Source of the DNA: Acanthaster planci
Taxonomy: Eukaryota; Echinodermata; Asteroidea; Valvatida; Acanthasteridae
Direction of reading: 5' to 3'
Assembly (NCBI RefSeq): GCF_001949145.1
Contig: NW_019091402.1
Span: 2,232,964-2,296,963 of the forward strand
Length of the DNA: 64,000 nucleotides
Positions 1 to 13,400 of this stretch are shown here, piece by piece. A program made the translations under genes and the position numbers. Numbering within the stretch: the first letter of the stretch is position 1; every line of letters begins with the position of its first letter. Below the pieces are notes generated by a model. That model was given only the letters and a program-made list of their open reading frames with translations, was not told the origin of the DNA and did not search any database.

Positions 1-1138
1 GTACTTCGCGCGAAGGCTAAAATTTGTGACACCCTCTTTATTGCACGGGAATCCACTCCAACGCAACAGCACGGAGGGGAAGATAAAATTATTCGCATTA
101 CGAATTCACATAAGTTGAACACGTATCAAGTCGAGCGAAATTTAGCCGCAACTTTGTCATGACGTTAAATTTGCTTCTTTCACATTCGCCTGAAGTATTA
201 ACCGGCGTATTTTCGTCCGCTTTCGTCTTGCTCCAGGCAGGGCGTGTTTTTGTTTGTTTTTTTCACGTGAGTTAGAGTGCTGTAAAGTGAAATCTAAATG
301 TGTTATTTCAGAATTGGAATCAGCATTTCAGGCGAGTGACCCCTCCTTGACGAAATTAAACTTTCTTTTAAGCAGTCTTAAATGAAAGAAATGCGAATGA
401 CTAGGAAAACCTATACATTTGAACCTAAAATTTCAATACCTACCTTTCTAACAATTGACAGAATCAAAATGAAGAATATAGAAATATTCTTCATTCTGTC
501 AATTGTTGAGCCCTCCCGAGAGAGAGTCATGCGTGTTTTGGGACAAATCTGAATTATACCTGCATCAGTCATATTTATATGATGTTAACAAGGCAAATCC
601 TTGTGAGGCTGTAAACGAATCCATTTTAGCCGTTTCTCTCAACTGATATGAGTGATATGGTAAAGCGTTTTTGAAACACTTGATGCTGGAATTATTTTGA
701 GTGAACTGACCTTAGCTGCGGGATATGAGTTTGGTCAAAATACTTTGAAAGACAAAAATGTACGTCTGCCAAATGGGAAAAATCGGTCAAGTACCACATA
801 TACTACGAGTTAAAAGTTATTTGTACAACATTTTGTATGATACATCTTAAATTAACTCTTTATGATATTTTTTATTATCTTATTTCAAGTCAAAGCACTA
901 GATATACAAGCGCATTTAATCAAAGTTTTGTACGGTTCAACTGTTGCAGAATGAGTGGACTTTTAGATTAAATATATGTTTTTGTTCCCGCACCCCCAAT
1001 GCGAGCCTTTGTTGGCAATTTGTTAAGAGTTTCCAGGGCACCCATTGTTCATGTGCAGTGTGACTCTCGTCCATTGTGGTATCTTATCATTTCCTTTAAT
1101 GAGAGTAATGGGTGTACATGTACATTTTGCTTCTCCAG
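1..1138. other. No recognised exon upstream of the Ig exon
   Basis: AT-rich DNA. I see no signal-peptide exon with a phase-1 donor. The only structured item is a hairpin at 451-506. Confidence 0.5.
451..506. repeat. Imperfect hairpin
   Basis: acaattgacagaa and tgaagaatat are mirrored by atattctt and cattctgtcaattgt across a small AT loop. One arm carries an extra bulge (tcaaaa). The overall length of about 56 nt is near that of a small fold-back element or a pre-miRNA-like stem. Confidence 0.7.
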
Positions 1139-1435
1139 TGTTTTACGGAACAGTCAGCATTATTTCAGACAAGACAACCCCAGTAGCTTTTGGCAGTGCT
1201 GTTCGTCTAACCTGCAATGCAGTGGATGTCGTCCACAGCGTGGAATGGTACCGGATGCCGCTGAATAGTGCAATCTCCAAACGGATCGACTCCATCCCCT
1301 ATGTTCGAGATGCTTACATGGGTGGAACTTTGTCCCTTGATATTCCGGATTTCCAAAGCGAACATGTTGGCGTTTATCTGTGTGTCATCAACTGGTGGTC
1401 TGCAGTGGCTAATGTGACATTGGAGGGGCCAGAAG
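1139..1435 (+). CDS. aGPCR exon: Ig-like domain
   Basis: A phase 1-1 exon between ttctccag and gtaag encodes a complete Ig-like domain. The first Cys is in RLTCNA, followed by VEWYR (core Trp). The second Cys lies in HVGVYLCVI, the usual position after the last core strand. A symmetric phase 1-1 exon is typical of a shuffled Ig module. It is probably the ligand-binding or adhesive part of the receptor ectodomain. The ATG-initiated reading at 1045 runs in from the preceding intron and is not a start. Confidence 0.85.
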
Positions 1436-4400
1436 GTAAGAAAAATAATCCCACGAGTTCATTTTGAAAGCGGTCGGTTTGATGTCTATGGTGCCAACAA
1501 ACAAAAGCGAACAAGATCTTTGGAAATTAGTGTTGAACCAAATGCAGGATAGAAGCATGAAATTTTATTAGAGAGCTATCAAAATAAATTTGAGTGACTG
1601 TGTGATCCTCCAAAGTTAATAGACCTATAACGTTGTTACGCATCGCCAGGCTTTGGGTTAATCAATTAATTTGACTCTACCTAGCACCCACAACTCTAGG
1701 ATCAACAAATTTAGCAACAGTGACCGTAGCATCGACAACTAGACAGTTGCCAACAACGTCCGAGGTTGGCATGACGACCACCAGCAGCCAAGCCAATGAC
1801 ATCATTGCTTCCACAAGTGCATCCTCCTCGGAGCCTATTCTTGCAAGTGATTACTTAACTTCTGTCGACAAGTCGCATCCGATAACTTTATCAACAGTCA
1901 CTCCTGATCCAATCACAAGTGAAGCGGGACCGTCAACACCCGTAGCTGGTCCTACTCCGGGAAAAATCACAGATACGGCTGGCACAAGTGTTAACAGAAC
2001 TGTAACTGCACACGCTGCAGACACCCCAACTCCTCAAGCGCATTCTGGAAGTGTTTTAACCTCGACCACTGGCACACAAGGTGTTGAATTGTCCACGGAT
2101 GGAGGCCCCTTTAACACCAAATCCTTACACACTGTTACTCTGGATCCATCGTTGTGCTCAGTAGGAAATGTGGACACTCTAGAGGTAAGAATCGCCCTTC
2201 TCTAAGGGGTCTCATCTTGAAAATTTGTGAGGTATTGAAGAAGTGTCAAATGTAGACTTTGTTAGGATTATCAACAGCTAGTGCAATTAATAAAGGCGAA
2301 TTGTTTTAACCTGCAGTGGACAAAGGAAGTATTTATTTTAGTACATGTACCTGCTTGAAGTGGCAGGCCAAAATCCAAACCAACTTCCAGGACGTGTGAT
2401 ATCACTGGGACAGAGGTTTACAGCTGACATGCTTTGACTTCACTGAGTCCTTGAAATTATTGACAAAGAGAGTTTATACTTCAACGATTAATCAAATTCA
2501 TAGTTTCTTGGTCGCATGTGTGGCGGTTCAAAGTCGAAAATGGTTCGTAGTCTTGTACGACGTATCGATATCATTCAGCGAATTCGGATGAAAAGGTAGC
2601 CTACAGTATAATCCAGTTCATACAGTGAAGTAAATGTTCAGCCAGTAATCTTCCTAGCAGCTCTTTGTCTTTTCAACAACGTCGATTCTCAGCAATTTGA
2701 AATAAGATATACATGTGTATTGCTTTGCTTTGCTTCTTACTTTTCAGGAAGTGATTGAATGCGTTGACCCCAGCGGTATTGATGTAAAACCGGGCAAGCT
2801 GACAGAAGAGGAGAAAGAAGTATTGACTGATGTTTTGAAGTTTATCGCGGCATTGGCAACTCAGCAGCTAACAGCAGACTCGGATGCTGTTGTTGTTGCA
2901 GCAACCAAGGTAACAACCTTGAGGCCATATTTATTGGAAGTTGATGCTGGAGGTTGTATAACCTGCGGGTGTCTCCCGTGACAATAAAATAGGGGAGAAT
3001 GAGCATGATGTATTTGCGCAGGTGTGAGTGACATGCGCCGTCTACACATACTTTCATCAAATGTCCCGAGGAGTCAAGGGGGCGCAGTAGCGCTTTTCTC
3101 GTTCTCCACCCCGGAGACCGGAGGTGAGAATCCCACTGAGGTCAGAGTGTGGATTGGGTTTTCAGGCCCTTACTGACTCAGGGTTTTCCCTGGAACATTA
3201 ATCCGTGTTTTCTTCCCACGCCTGAAACTGAAAATTCCTCATCATATATCTTCTTCAGTGTCACTCATAATCCTCCTGTAATCACCGCTTTGGTGGCTCC
3301 ACACACTGGAGTTTTTATATGCAGACTGAGTGCATAAGCGCAGCACCATATCAGCTGTTGCACATAGCATATTGTCGAAGAAACTACCCCCAAAGGCAAT
3401 CCTTTGATCATTCAAAGGACAGGGTTGCGGTAAGAGGTATCATGCTAATATTGTTCATGCAAGTTCAAAGGATTGGAGGTATTTGACTGTATTTTGAAAC
3501 ATTTGCAGGAGCAGATCCATAGCGAGGTTGGCACTTTTTTTCAAAATCTCCTTTCTTTTTTGAGGGGCGGGAGACCTTACCTTTCTTTTCTTGCTTTTTC
3601 TTCTGTAATGTTCTCGACTTGTTGGGTCACTAAAAATATGCACTGCTCGTACTTTTATGTTTACCCTTTAAGACGTCTCGCTCGATGAACACGGGAATCC
3701 CCACTCTTTAATAACTCATGGATCCACCTCTGTTGTTCATAAAAATTGAGTTTCCTTAGGAACGACAAAAAAATTCCAAGCCTGAAATAATCCTGATTCT
3801 ATGCTGACTGTCGTCAGAATGCTTGAAGGAAAATGTACATTTAATTTAATAGTTAAGGCAAGTTTAAAACCGCCTGAACTGTTTTACCTTGCAAATACTC
3901 CAGTTTTTATTAATTTCAGTTCCATTGTCCCTCTTTAGGTTGTATTAATGGTGTTCACTAAATTGACGGATCCAGACCAAGATTTGGTAGGTGAAGATAT
4001 GGTGTTTGTACTTTATGTTGTCTGCAGAAATTAAAATGTCAGTTCCACCTTTCAGAAGCTAACTTTTTTAATGGCTTCAAAGTATAGATGAGGAGGTAAT
4101 TTCCATTCACTAAAACATTACAATAGAGTTCATGTATTGTATGGAAACAAGGAATTAGATCTGGCACAAGGTCAAATTACTCACAATTTTGTCAATAACA
4201 ATAAATAAAATGAACAGAGTACAAGGAAGCTTTTTTATTACGTCAATCCAGTCAGTCCAAGAAGAAGCCGAGATTGTAGCTGACACTGAAGAGGCTTTGA
4301 AAGTTTTGGCCGGGACGCTGCTACCCAAGACCTGTGCAACTCTTGGATATGATGTCAGCAGTAAGTTTAGACCTGTGCGTGATTCAAAATGTAACGTAGT

Positions 4401-7400
4401 CTTGGTTCCAAGACCCTCGAGTTGTTCCATGACACTGCGAACCATCTCGTGTACTGTACATGCATGTACCTGTACATGTACAGGGGGGCGCTGTCACCTC
4501 GTTAATTGTTATGTGATAACAATTTGTGTGGTGATAGCTCCCTCTAACAATGTACATGTGTTGTTCGTGTCACGGAATAACTACTAGACGGTCTTGAAAC
4601 CAAGACTAAATGCCACATGGAGGACGCAGACAGGCACGTCACTATGGAACATGCTTCTCTAAAAGCACACTCCTGGCATCCTTTCACAATTTATTAGATC
4701 CTGTAGAATTCGGCAAAACAGGAGACACTCTGGCAGATCGACAAGAATATAATATCAAATGTAGGAATGAAGGATGTTTACGTCGAGCAACCTTACAGGT
4801 CACTGAAATTGGGAATATGAGGGACAAACATTGACAGATAACACCTTTGCGCCCAAATCAGGATCTGACTGGTACATTAACCATCATCATGTAGACAAAG
4901 TGGTCTCGAATTTGAGGCCAAACCGTAGGCCTACTTTTCTCAGTTTCTTTGCTTTTCTAAGTCTCGATCGACCCGTTGTCTCGGTCTAGGACTTAGAGGT
5001 CTGAAATTATTGCTGGTCAAAACTCTTGGCTTTCAGTCCCAGTAAATACAAACATTTTCTTACCCTGTGTGTTTCTTGATTTCCACTCGGTTGTTGCCCT
5101 GAAAAGAGTTAATGCCTTCCCCTAAAAGGGCGAGCTCGGGCGGCCTGTTCTTGACACGGGTTTCTTGTTCTCGCGCTCGAGTGGCGGGAACACAACCCAA
5201 GAACACTGTTCTCGGAACAGGGTTACACACACCACCTCCTTGTCAGGGTTTTACAGAAACACACGGAAAAACTCGTGAGATTTTGATTTTTGAACAGCTG
5301 CAAAAAGTAGAGAGATGGCTTCCAAAGCCAGAGACAATGGGAAGTTTTGCAAAATTAACATTAATTATTTTCCATAACACGGGAATGAATGTTCCTGTTT
5401 AAATAGAAAGAATTCAGCCCATCCCAACATTAACTCTCGAATAACGTACATGGACGCCGCCATTTTGCATGTTGCTTGTCACTAACAATAACCGGTTGTT
5501 TGTTCTCGGTGTTCGAGCGGCCGACCCACGAACAACATCGAGCTGTTCCTGAGCATACAAGAACAAGCCGCCCGAACATTGCGCCCTCCTGTGTTGTGTT
5601 TAGTTGTGCTTGAATAGAAGTTGCCAGAATACATCACACATGCATACAGCCCTGTATGGATATTGTGTTTTCCTGCGAAGCAAGAGAAACCCGTAACAGT
5701 TGTAATATACAGGAAATTTGATGTGATGTTTATTTTTCTTTTCAATGTGCACAGTGCGGGTCGCGTGGTTGGGTTCGGGCGTAATGTACCCATTTGATGA
5801 CTGACTTCATGCGTGGAGGAAAAAAATACCATTTCCTCCATGGTACATGTACATGAGCGTATTATAATTTTACACGCACAATGATTAATGGCGTACGACT
5901 CGTTTGTAAATCGCCAAAAGTTGCATGATCTAATGACCCATTGGACAGATTGCTTCCGAAGCTGCCAATGCAGTGTCTAACCATTTTAGTGAAGTAAAAG
6001 TTTGTTATGAAGACAATAAAGAGTGTGATGACCCTAAGGGTATAAGAAGAAACGGGTATGTTTTTGATATAGAAATGGACATGTGAATTTACCGGTATTT
6101 GACAATCAACCTTACGTATGTCTAAATCATTGTCATTAATTTTTTCTTTTTCTTTTCTTGATACCGCGTCTGGAACCAGCAGTAATAAAATGTTGTTAAC
6201 GGACATATAGGGCCTACTGCTGACACACACGGGTACATATCGGTCTTGGTTTGTGTGGCTTTTATAAGTTTAATGTCTTTATCTTGTCTCATCACACCCT
6301 TATCAGGGCCCAGTTGTCTTGATCTCAGACACAGTACTGCGGCCTAGATTGAGAATTTCAACATGTGCGACTGTTAAAAAGCAAGGCACGTGTTTGAACT
6401 TGCTCAGCGTTCCGCTAACCACATATTCCAACGCACGCATTGCCCAGAACGGCAGCATGCAGTCTAGGCTTAGATGTGGGATAAACTGCGGTGCGTGTAG
6501 TTTATCGAGAATGGAGGAGTCGTTGATGGCATATGTTAGCCTCGATCTGAACCAAGAGGGAGCAATTTTCTTAGCAACGGAGTCTCCTTTGGTCAGAACT
6601 GCACTTCGGTGGTTCACACGAGCGACTATGAAATGCACACATTATGGTAGCGTACGCTACCAACAAAATGAGCACTCCCGACCAAATGGCCCTTTTAACC
6701 AACGAGACGGTGCTTCTGCTCACTGAAACGGATTTCGGGAGTCGTGATGGACTTCGCCAACTGATCAATTTGCGCTCGCTTCATACAAAAAAAATAATTC
6801 TCTACATCATGGATGTGGTGCAGGAAACCCATTTGTCACTATTACCCATTTGTCATTCAAGGTGCGACTCTGTGCAACTCTCTTGACCTTGGCTTCGGGA
6901 GTAGCCACAAGTTCACACACCAGGAGCCACTCAGCGATGGTGATTCCGATGATACCTTTGAGGAGAGTGTGGAGTTTGACTTATCAAATCTGGATTCAGA
7001 GAGAAGTAAGAACAAGAAGACAAAAATAATCTTTAGTATCAAACAAAGGACTGAATTAATGAGAAATGCGAGATATAATAAGGCACACTTTATGTATAAT
7101 ATACAGGGTTGTGCCGAATATCCGAATATTTTATCGATTATCGAATGTTATTTTCCGAATTTGAATATTCGAACGCAAATTCATGAAAAGGAAGGGAACA
7201 TTTTCTTTTGCTGTAAATGAGAGAAAATGCACCATGGAGGTTTGTTTCAAGCAGATTTTAATAAAAAGCTACATAAATCCATCAACGATTCAAAAAGTAA
7301 ATTTTTCATTAAACACTTTAAAAGAATAAAAATTTTCAACTGGGCAAAAAGTATTGTTCATCTCTTAAATCTTGCTGAATCGTGGCTGGAGATACTCCTA

Positions 7401-10400
7401 GATGTGAGAAGCTATTATATCGATTATAACGTACAGTTGTGTGCGTTATTGCAACAACAATCTGCCGGTCAGTACGACCGAATATTGGGATATCGGATCG
7501 AATTGAAGTTCGAATATTCGAATAGTGAATTATTCGAATTGACTCAGCCCTTATGTATATATGCTTCCTTCAAGAGCATTATTGGTCATACTTCTGCTTT
7601 GGAATTGGATTCTTGCAGAGAATATAACCATTGTTGTCCTCAAGAAGGAAAGTACTACACACAGAGTTGTAAAGGTGAAATACTGGCAACAGATGGATGA
7701 GTAAGTATACATACTTTTTTCGTCGGGTTCGATACAGTTGCTTGAAGAGTATAAGGCCGTGTCCGAAACGGGCTTCCAAAGCTAGGGCTAGGTCTATTGT
7801 CTACACGTCTCCATGCATTTTCAATGGAGCGAAGACCTAGACTTAGCTCTAGACAAGAGATTTGGATGCAGCCTAAGATTTAGTCTTACTGGTTCTTCTT
7901 GCCAATTCACTGGTTCCGTTGCCTCGGGCAGCCCACAAATTAGAGCGCAGTGTCGAACAATTAGTCCAAATCTTGACAAGAACTTAATCACAATCATGTC
8001 TAAAAAAGAAGTCCCTATACCCAACTGTTTTAAAAATGAGTTCTGATTTTTTTCTCCGTGATTAAGGTTGGAGAATGTCGTCATGTTGTATGCACTGTAT
8101 CAATGTGTATTTTTGTCTCACGTGTAAGACATACACTGTGTTATTTTTAATCCTGCCTTCAAGTCTGTTAACTTTTTTGGCTTCCAGCAACCCACAGATA
8201 AGCCCTGAAAAGACATTGACGATGCTGAACAGTGCCGTTCTGTCTCTGTCGCTGTTTGTTGAAGGCGTTCGTTCCTCGATTCCAGTGAGATTCAGTTTGC
8301 GTCATCAAGTAAGTGCCATATTTGGGGAAGTGGCTGAAGGGTTAAGAAGCCAGTATTTTATGCGTAAATCCTTGTTGCTGGCGAGTCTAGCAAAATTGCC
8401 TATATTGGGGGAATTGCTGCATTTGGATGGCAAAACTTTGAATAATTGTTGATAAGATGTTCGTCATAAGACAGTCACCTTTTTTTCAAAGCAGTTACAC
8501 AACACCGAGTTACACGGTGATAATGTCGGCAAGCCAAATATATATCACCCGGACGCTGTGGCGCGTACCTTTAAAAGTTTTAACTCGAATATTGCAGTCC
8601 TTCCCCAAATCATTCAGATGTCCTGGTCTCCCTGCTGAAAATTAAAAAAAAACAACAATGGCCCCCAGAATTTACCTAATATGAAATTTTCCACTGTTTT
8701 GTTTTAATGTGACAAGACTTCGAAGCAGGAATTTCTGGAAGGAGACACTGGAACATCCAAGAAAATCTTGAACTCTTTATGTGCATTTGTGGATAAAGAT
8801 GGCCAAGCTGTGTAAGTTTGATTTCACATTTCAAAACTAATTCAGGATTAAGAGAGGGGAAAATGCCTTCAAAGGAACTCCTGGCGAAGGGTTTAATTTA
8901 CCGAGCAAAGTTCTCTTATGTAGGACCTATACTGCACCGTGAAGTGCGTGAATTCTCCATGAAATGGATGGTACAAAGCGGTGACCATGCGGTATCATTT
9001 GATTGAAAAAGGTTTAATGATTATATTAAGTGAAAATGACCTCCAACGTGACCTGTACAATGCACGATATATGGTGGCTATTCTGAAGGCATGCCTACGT
9101 ACGTATACCCACGACGAGAGTGACCAATCTCGGAGAAACTGTATGATCAGGTAATGATTTTGACGCCTTTTGATTGGACCTGCCCATTTCTTCAATGACT
9201 ACGATTAGGAATCATTCAGAATCACTGACGAAATATATTCAAATCTAGCTTCAATGCACATGGTGGATAATTTCAGGTTTCTCTGACGGATTGTCGTTTA
9301 TTACCAACAGGCAATGGTCTACCTGGGGTTGTGAAGTGATACTGGACAGTTCAAGCGATACTTACACCTACTGCACCTGCAACCATTCTACAAGTTTTGC
9401 GGTTCTCATGCAAGTCCAGTCCTACGAGGTACAAATAGAATTGTTTGTATGCTTAGGAAGCGAGAACCCAAAAGCAATCACGGACAGCCGACTGATGCTA
9501 GTGAGCTGAAATAAATCAGGAACGCTTGATAGAATATCAACCAAACTGTACATGGAAATTAAACTAGCACCCATAATAGAGTCAATGACTGCAGTCAACT
9601 GAATGACAAGCTTCACGAGTTCAAATGGCATGCTCTTCAGTAAAAGAATGCCTACTTTACCGTTCATTTGAACAGCTTTGTGACTTGACGTGGGACTAGA
9701 GACTTATAAACCTTCAACAAGTTATGATCAACTAATTTCAGCACTAGTGTTCCAGAAGTGATGGGAGTGAGCCCTCTAGGTTCTGCCATAACCTTCCGGT
9801 GAATATGCTTCTTTCGACATTTTACCTTACAGACGTCTATTGCTGACTCGACGACGCTCTCCTTGATCACGTATGTTGGTTGCGGGACCTCAGTGGTCAC
9901 GCTCGCTCTGACAATAGCAGTGTATCTGTATTTAGGGTAAGCAAAAACACATTCGTTAACCATTGGGCTGTGACTTCTGTGGACTTCAGAGGGAATGAGA
10001 ACAGTACAGTGGGACATAGTGGTTAATACTAATTAGAATCAAACTCTTAATTTGGGGGCTTTATACTTACGTGCTATTGGGGCTCTTGCACAATGCATGT
10101 TCATAGTACTCACAGTTTTAATGTGTACTGACTTGTTGTAACCCTCGAGGCTAACAACTCTCTAGGAAATGAGAATGAGTGTATGCATTTCTGTAAGTGT
10201 TAATCATACCTGCTTTGAATTTTTAATTGCTTTTTTTTCTTTCTTTTTTTCAAATCTGAGGGATTAAATAGTCGTATTTCTCATCCACCCCTAAAAACCG
10301 TGAGAAAAGATATTCCAACCACTTATCCCTTATTATTTGATATTTCTATCTCGCTTGTGTATCCCCTTGCTGTTTTGACCAGAGAACGAAGCAGGTCCGT

Positions 10401-13400
10401 CTGTGAATCTTGCGTGGACTCAGCCATGCAGCTCGTGCATCAAGTTTATTTGGGGGTCAGGGTCATCGGTAGCAAAGGGAAGGGGAACAGTTCAGGAAAC
10501 CATCAACCAAAAATCCAGTTTAAAGCAGTGTTCACTGTTCAAAGGAAATGACAATTTTTACCAAACGATCCTCTTTATCTTCATGAGAAAAAAGGGATGT
10601 CCGAATGTTTGCAACAGTTTCACATAAATATGCTTGTGTGTACTAGTCCAAAGGATCTTGTCCATTTTCTCTATCAATGTTTTCGTCGACTCACAGGAGG
10701 ACGCTGCTATCCGATCGGTCATTCATCCATATCAACTTGTCCATTGCCATTTTGGTAGCTCAGATCCTCTTCATTGCCGGCGTTGACAGGACTGAAAACA
10801 GGGTGAATATTAAAGTTAGACGATTTGTCACTCATATATCCACATCATAAGCGAACTTCAATAAGGAAATGAACTTAAGCACTCTTCAAACTCAACACCG
10901 TAAATGAAGTGCGTAAAGATATGCTCGTACATCATCTTCAAAGTCTTTGGCTTTACAACTTTTGCTTAAATTATGCCCTGTGAGTAAGACACCAGAGAAA
11001 ATATGGTGTTTCATTATGAAACACCATATTTTCTCTGATGTCTTACTCACAGGGCTTAATTTAAGCGAGAGTTGTAAAGCCGAAGACTTCTTATACCTAT
11101 GTGTGATAGACTATAAATGTACATGTATACTGTTTTGGCTTGGTCACGAGGCGTGTGGAAACCGCGTCTCTTAAAACCTTTGTCAGCAACCGACTGGGTG
11201 GCTTTTCTGTGGTGGCCTTGATACTTGCAGGGTATTTGCAAAGCCAAAGACCTTTTGACCTACATTACATCAATAGCTGATAAAACGGACGTGGCTGGCG
11301 TGCCAATTTAAACCTATTTCTTCCGTTAATAAAGTCATTATTCACAGTGGCTTGTTGAACTTGCAGGGTGTATATTAAGCCAAAGCTCTTCTTACCTATG
11401 TCAACAATTGATAGATTGACCACCCTCTAGCTCTGGTGGCTTGCTCAATTTCAGGCTGTATGCAAAGCCATAGCCCTACTGCTCCAATTTCTCTACCTGT
11501 CGGTCTTTGCCTGGATGCTGGTGGAAGGGGTCCACCTGTACATGAAGGTCGTCAAGGTCTACGGCAGCGAGAACATCAAAATGTACCCCTACCTCTTCAT
11601 TGGCTGGGGCATTCCCCTCGTCATCACTTTGATCTCGTTTGGTGCACGTCATGAGGGATACGGGACGGGGGAACGGTATGAGGCAGCATTCCCAAAACTT
11701 CCTAGATCCTTCACGGGGTCAGTGGGGGAAATTCAGCGGCGTATCCGGCTGTTGGTGACGGGGGGAGGGCAAATTCAAAAGTGAACCTAGCATCGGATTC
11801 ATTCAACCTGATATTGGGGGAGAAAAAAAACCAAAAGCCTTGCCCTCGGTTCCGACATCCTTGCTTTCATTTGCCGGTGGTGTTTTCTTAGGGTGTCGGT
11901 GCCAATATTTGAGAAATAAATACACCGATTGATTTCTTTCCAACTCGGATATGAAGTATTCTTTTAAAGAAAAATTTGTCGGGGAGGGGTTCGGACAAGT
12001 TGCCCCCTGCCCCCCCTCCCCGGGGGATTTACAGCATTGGGGAAATAAGACAGATTCTCATTCTGTCTGGAGCTATTTCAAGCACTTCGAAAGTGCAAGG
12101 AACGTGCAGTTGACTTGATACGCAGAAGCTTGTGGAGAGTTAAGGAATTGCACTTTTGGGAAAAGTGCATGGGGAGGAAAATGAATGAAAAAGCACAGAC
12201 TAACCTGTTCATAGCAAATGTACATGGGTTCAGAGCGGAAATCCTTACACTTTTCTGAATGTTGGAAATTTGTAGTTCGCATGGCACTGTGCAGGATGGT
12301 AAAAACTTACCAAATATTCTGCTTTTAGATTCACCGTACAGTTTACTTGAACCTTTGACTCGGACCGTCTTAATACTTACTTTGTTTTGGTCCACACTCC
12401 TCACTTTTCCCCTTTTTTAAAAGTTGAACACGGGAGCTTACTTAATTGCGTTTCTTATCCACCAGCACTTAATAAATTCCCTGATGGAATTAGTCAAGAA
12501 TTGACCTACTTTTAAAACAGCCTATTTATCGAAAGTTTCATCTTTTCCATTCTTTACAACTAGCTGTTGGCTTGATACATCGCCTGGTCTCATCTGGGCT
12601 TTTGTGGCACCGGCCGTCCTTGTCGTAGTGGTAATGAGGGTTTTACTCTGCATGTCAGGTTGAATTAGTGTCGGAGGAGTTGACGATGTCTTCATGAATT
12701 AATTTTAAAAAATAGCCAGAGGACATATCGAATACGTAATGCCCACCGGATTGTGCATTGACTGCGTATTGGGCGACTTAATGTGATAAGAGCTGTCAAA
12801 GAAAGTGTCGTTTATTAATGTTTGTAATAAAGTGCCAACTGTGCTTTGTTACTTTGGAAGGACGTCGCTAGGATTGTCTTTTTTGGGGGAACCACTTCCT
12901 GTTTTCTAGGGGAAGGTAATCTCCAAGGGGTGAAGCACTCATCAGCTCGCACTGATAAACCATAGGCCTAGACAATTCAGCACGGGGAAGGGATCAATTT
13001 TAAGGTTTTATTTTTAAGCGAGTTGGTTATTTTTACCTTTTGTCATCTCTTTTTTTTCTTTCCTTTTTCCCCTGTTCGTTACTTTTTCCTGAATATACAT
13101 GAACTACATGTACTCTTGGGCTGACTAAAGGTAAGCTTGGAATGAGTACAATTGGTCATGGTTTTTAAAAAAGGTATAGCCCTAGGTTTATTGGGTTCGT
13201 CGATGGCATGTTCAGGTCATACGTGTTTCATCATCGTTTCCGCTTGTCAGCAAAAATAAGACATTTAAAAAACTCCGGCCTGGCACTCCCCCGCCTTACC
13301 CAAGAAAACCCCTGAAACCCCCCCCCCGGATTTATTGATTGACCCTCCCATTTTAGGGTTACCATTTGAATGCAGTCTGATACCCGTGCAAGAATGTTTA

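Noticed and set aside
5482-6230. Pair of 119- and 122-codon minus-strand frames
   Set aside because: They overlap the inverted-repeat element at 5125-5591 or intron sequence and show no conserved features.
9422-10017. Two overlapping minus-strand open frames
   Set aside because: No recognised family motif, no convincing splice context, and they lie opposite introns of the well-supported plus-strand receptor.
11676-11784. Extension of the TM3-TM4 frame past the donor
   Set aside because: The phase and the conserved CWLDT of the next exon at 12564 show that 11675 is the true exon end; the extension encodes non-family sequence.
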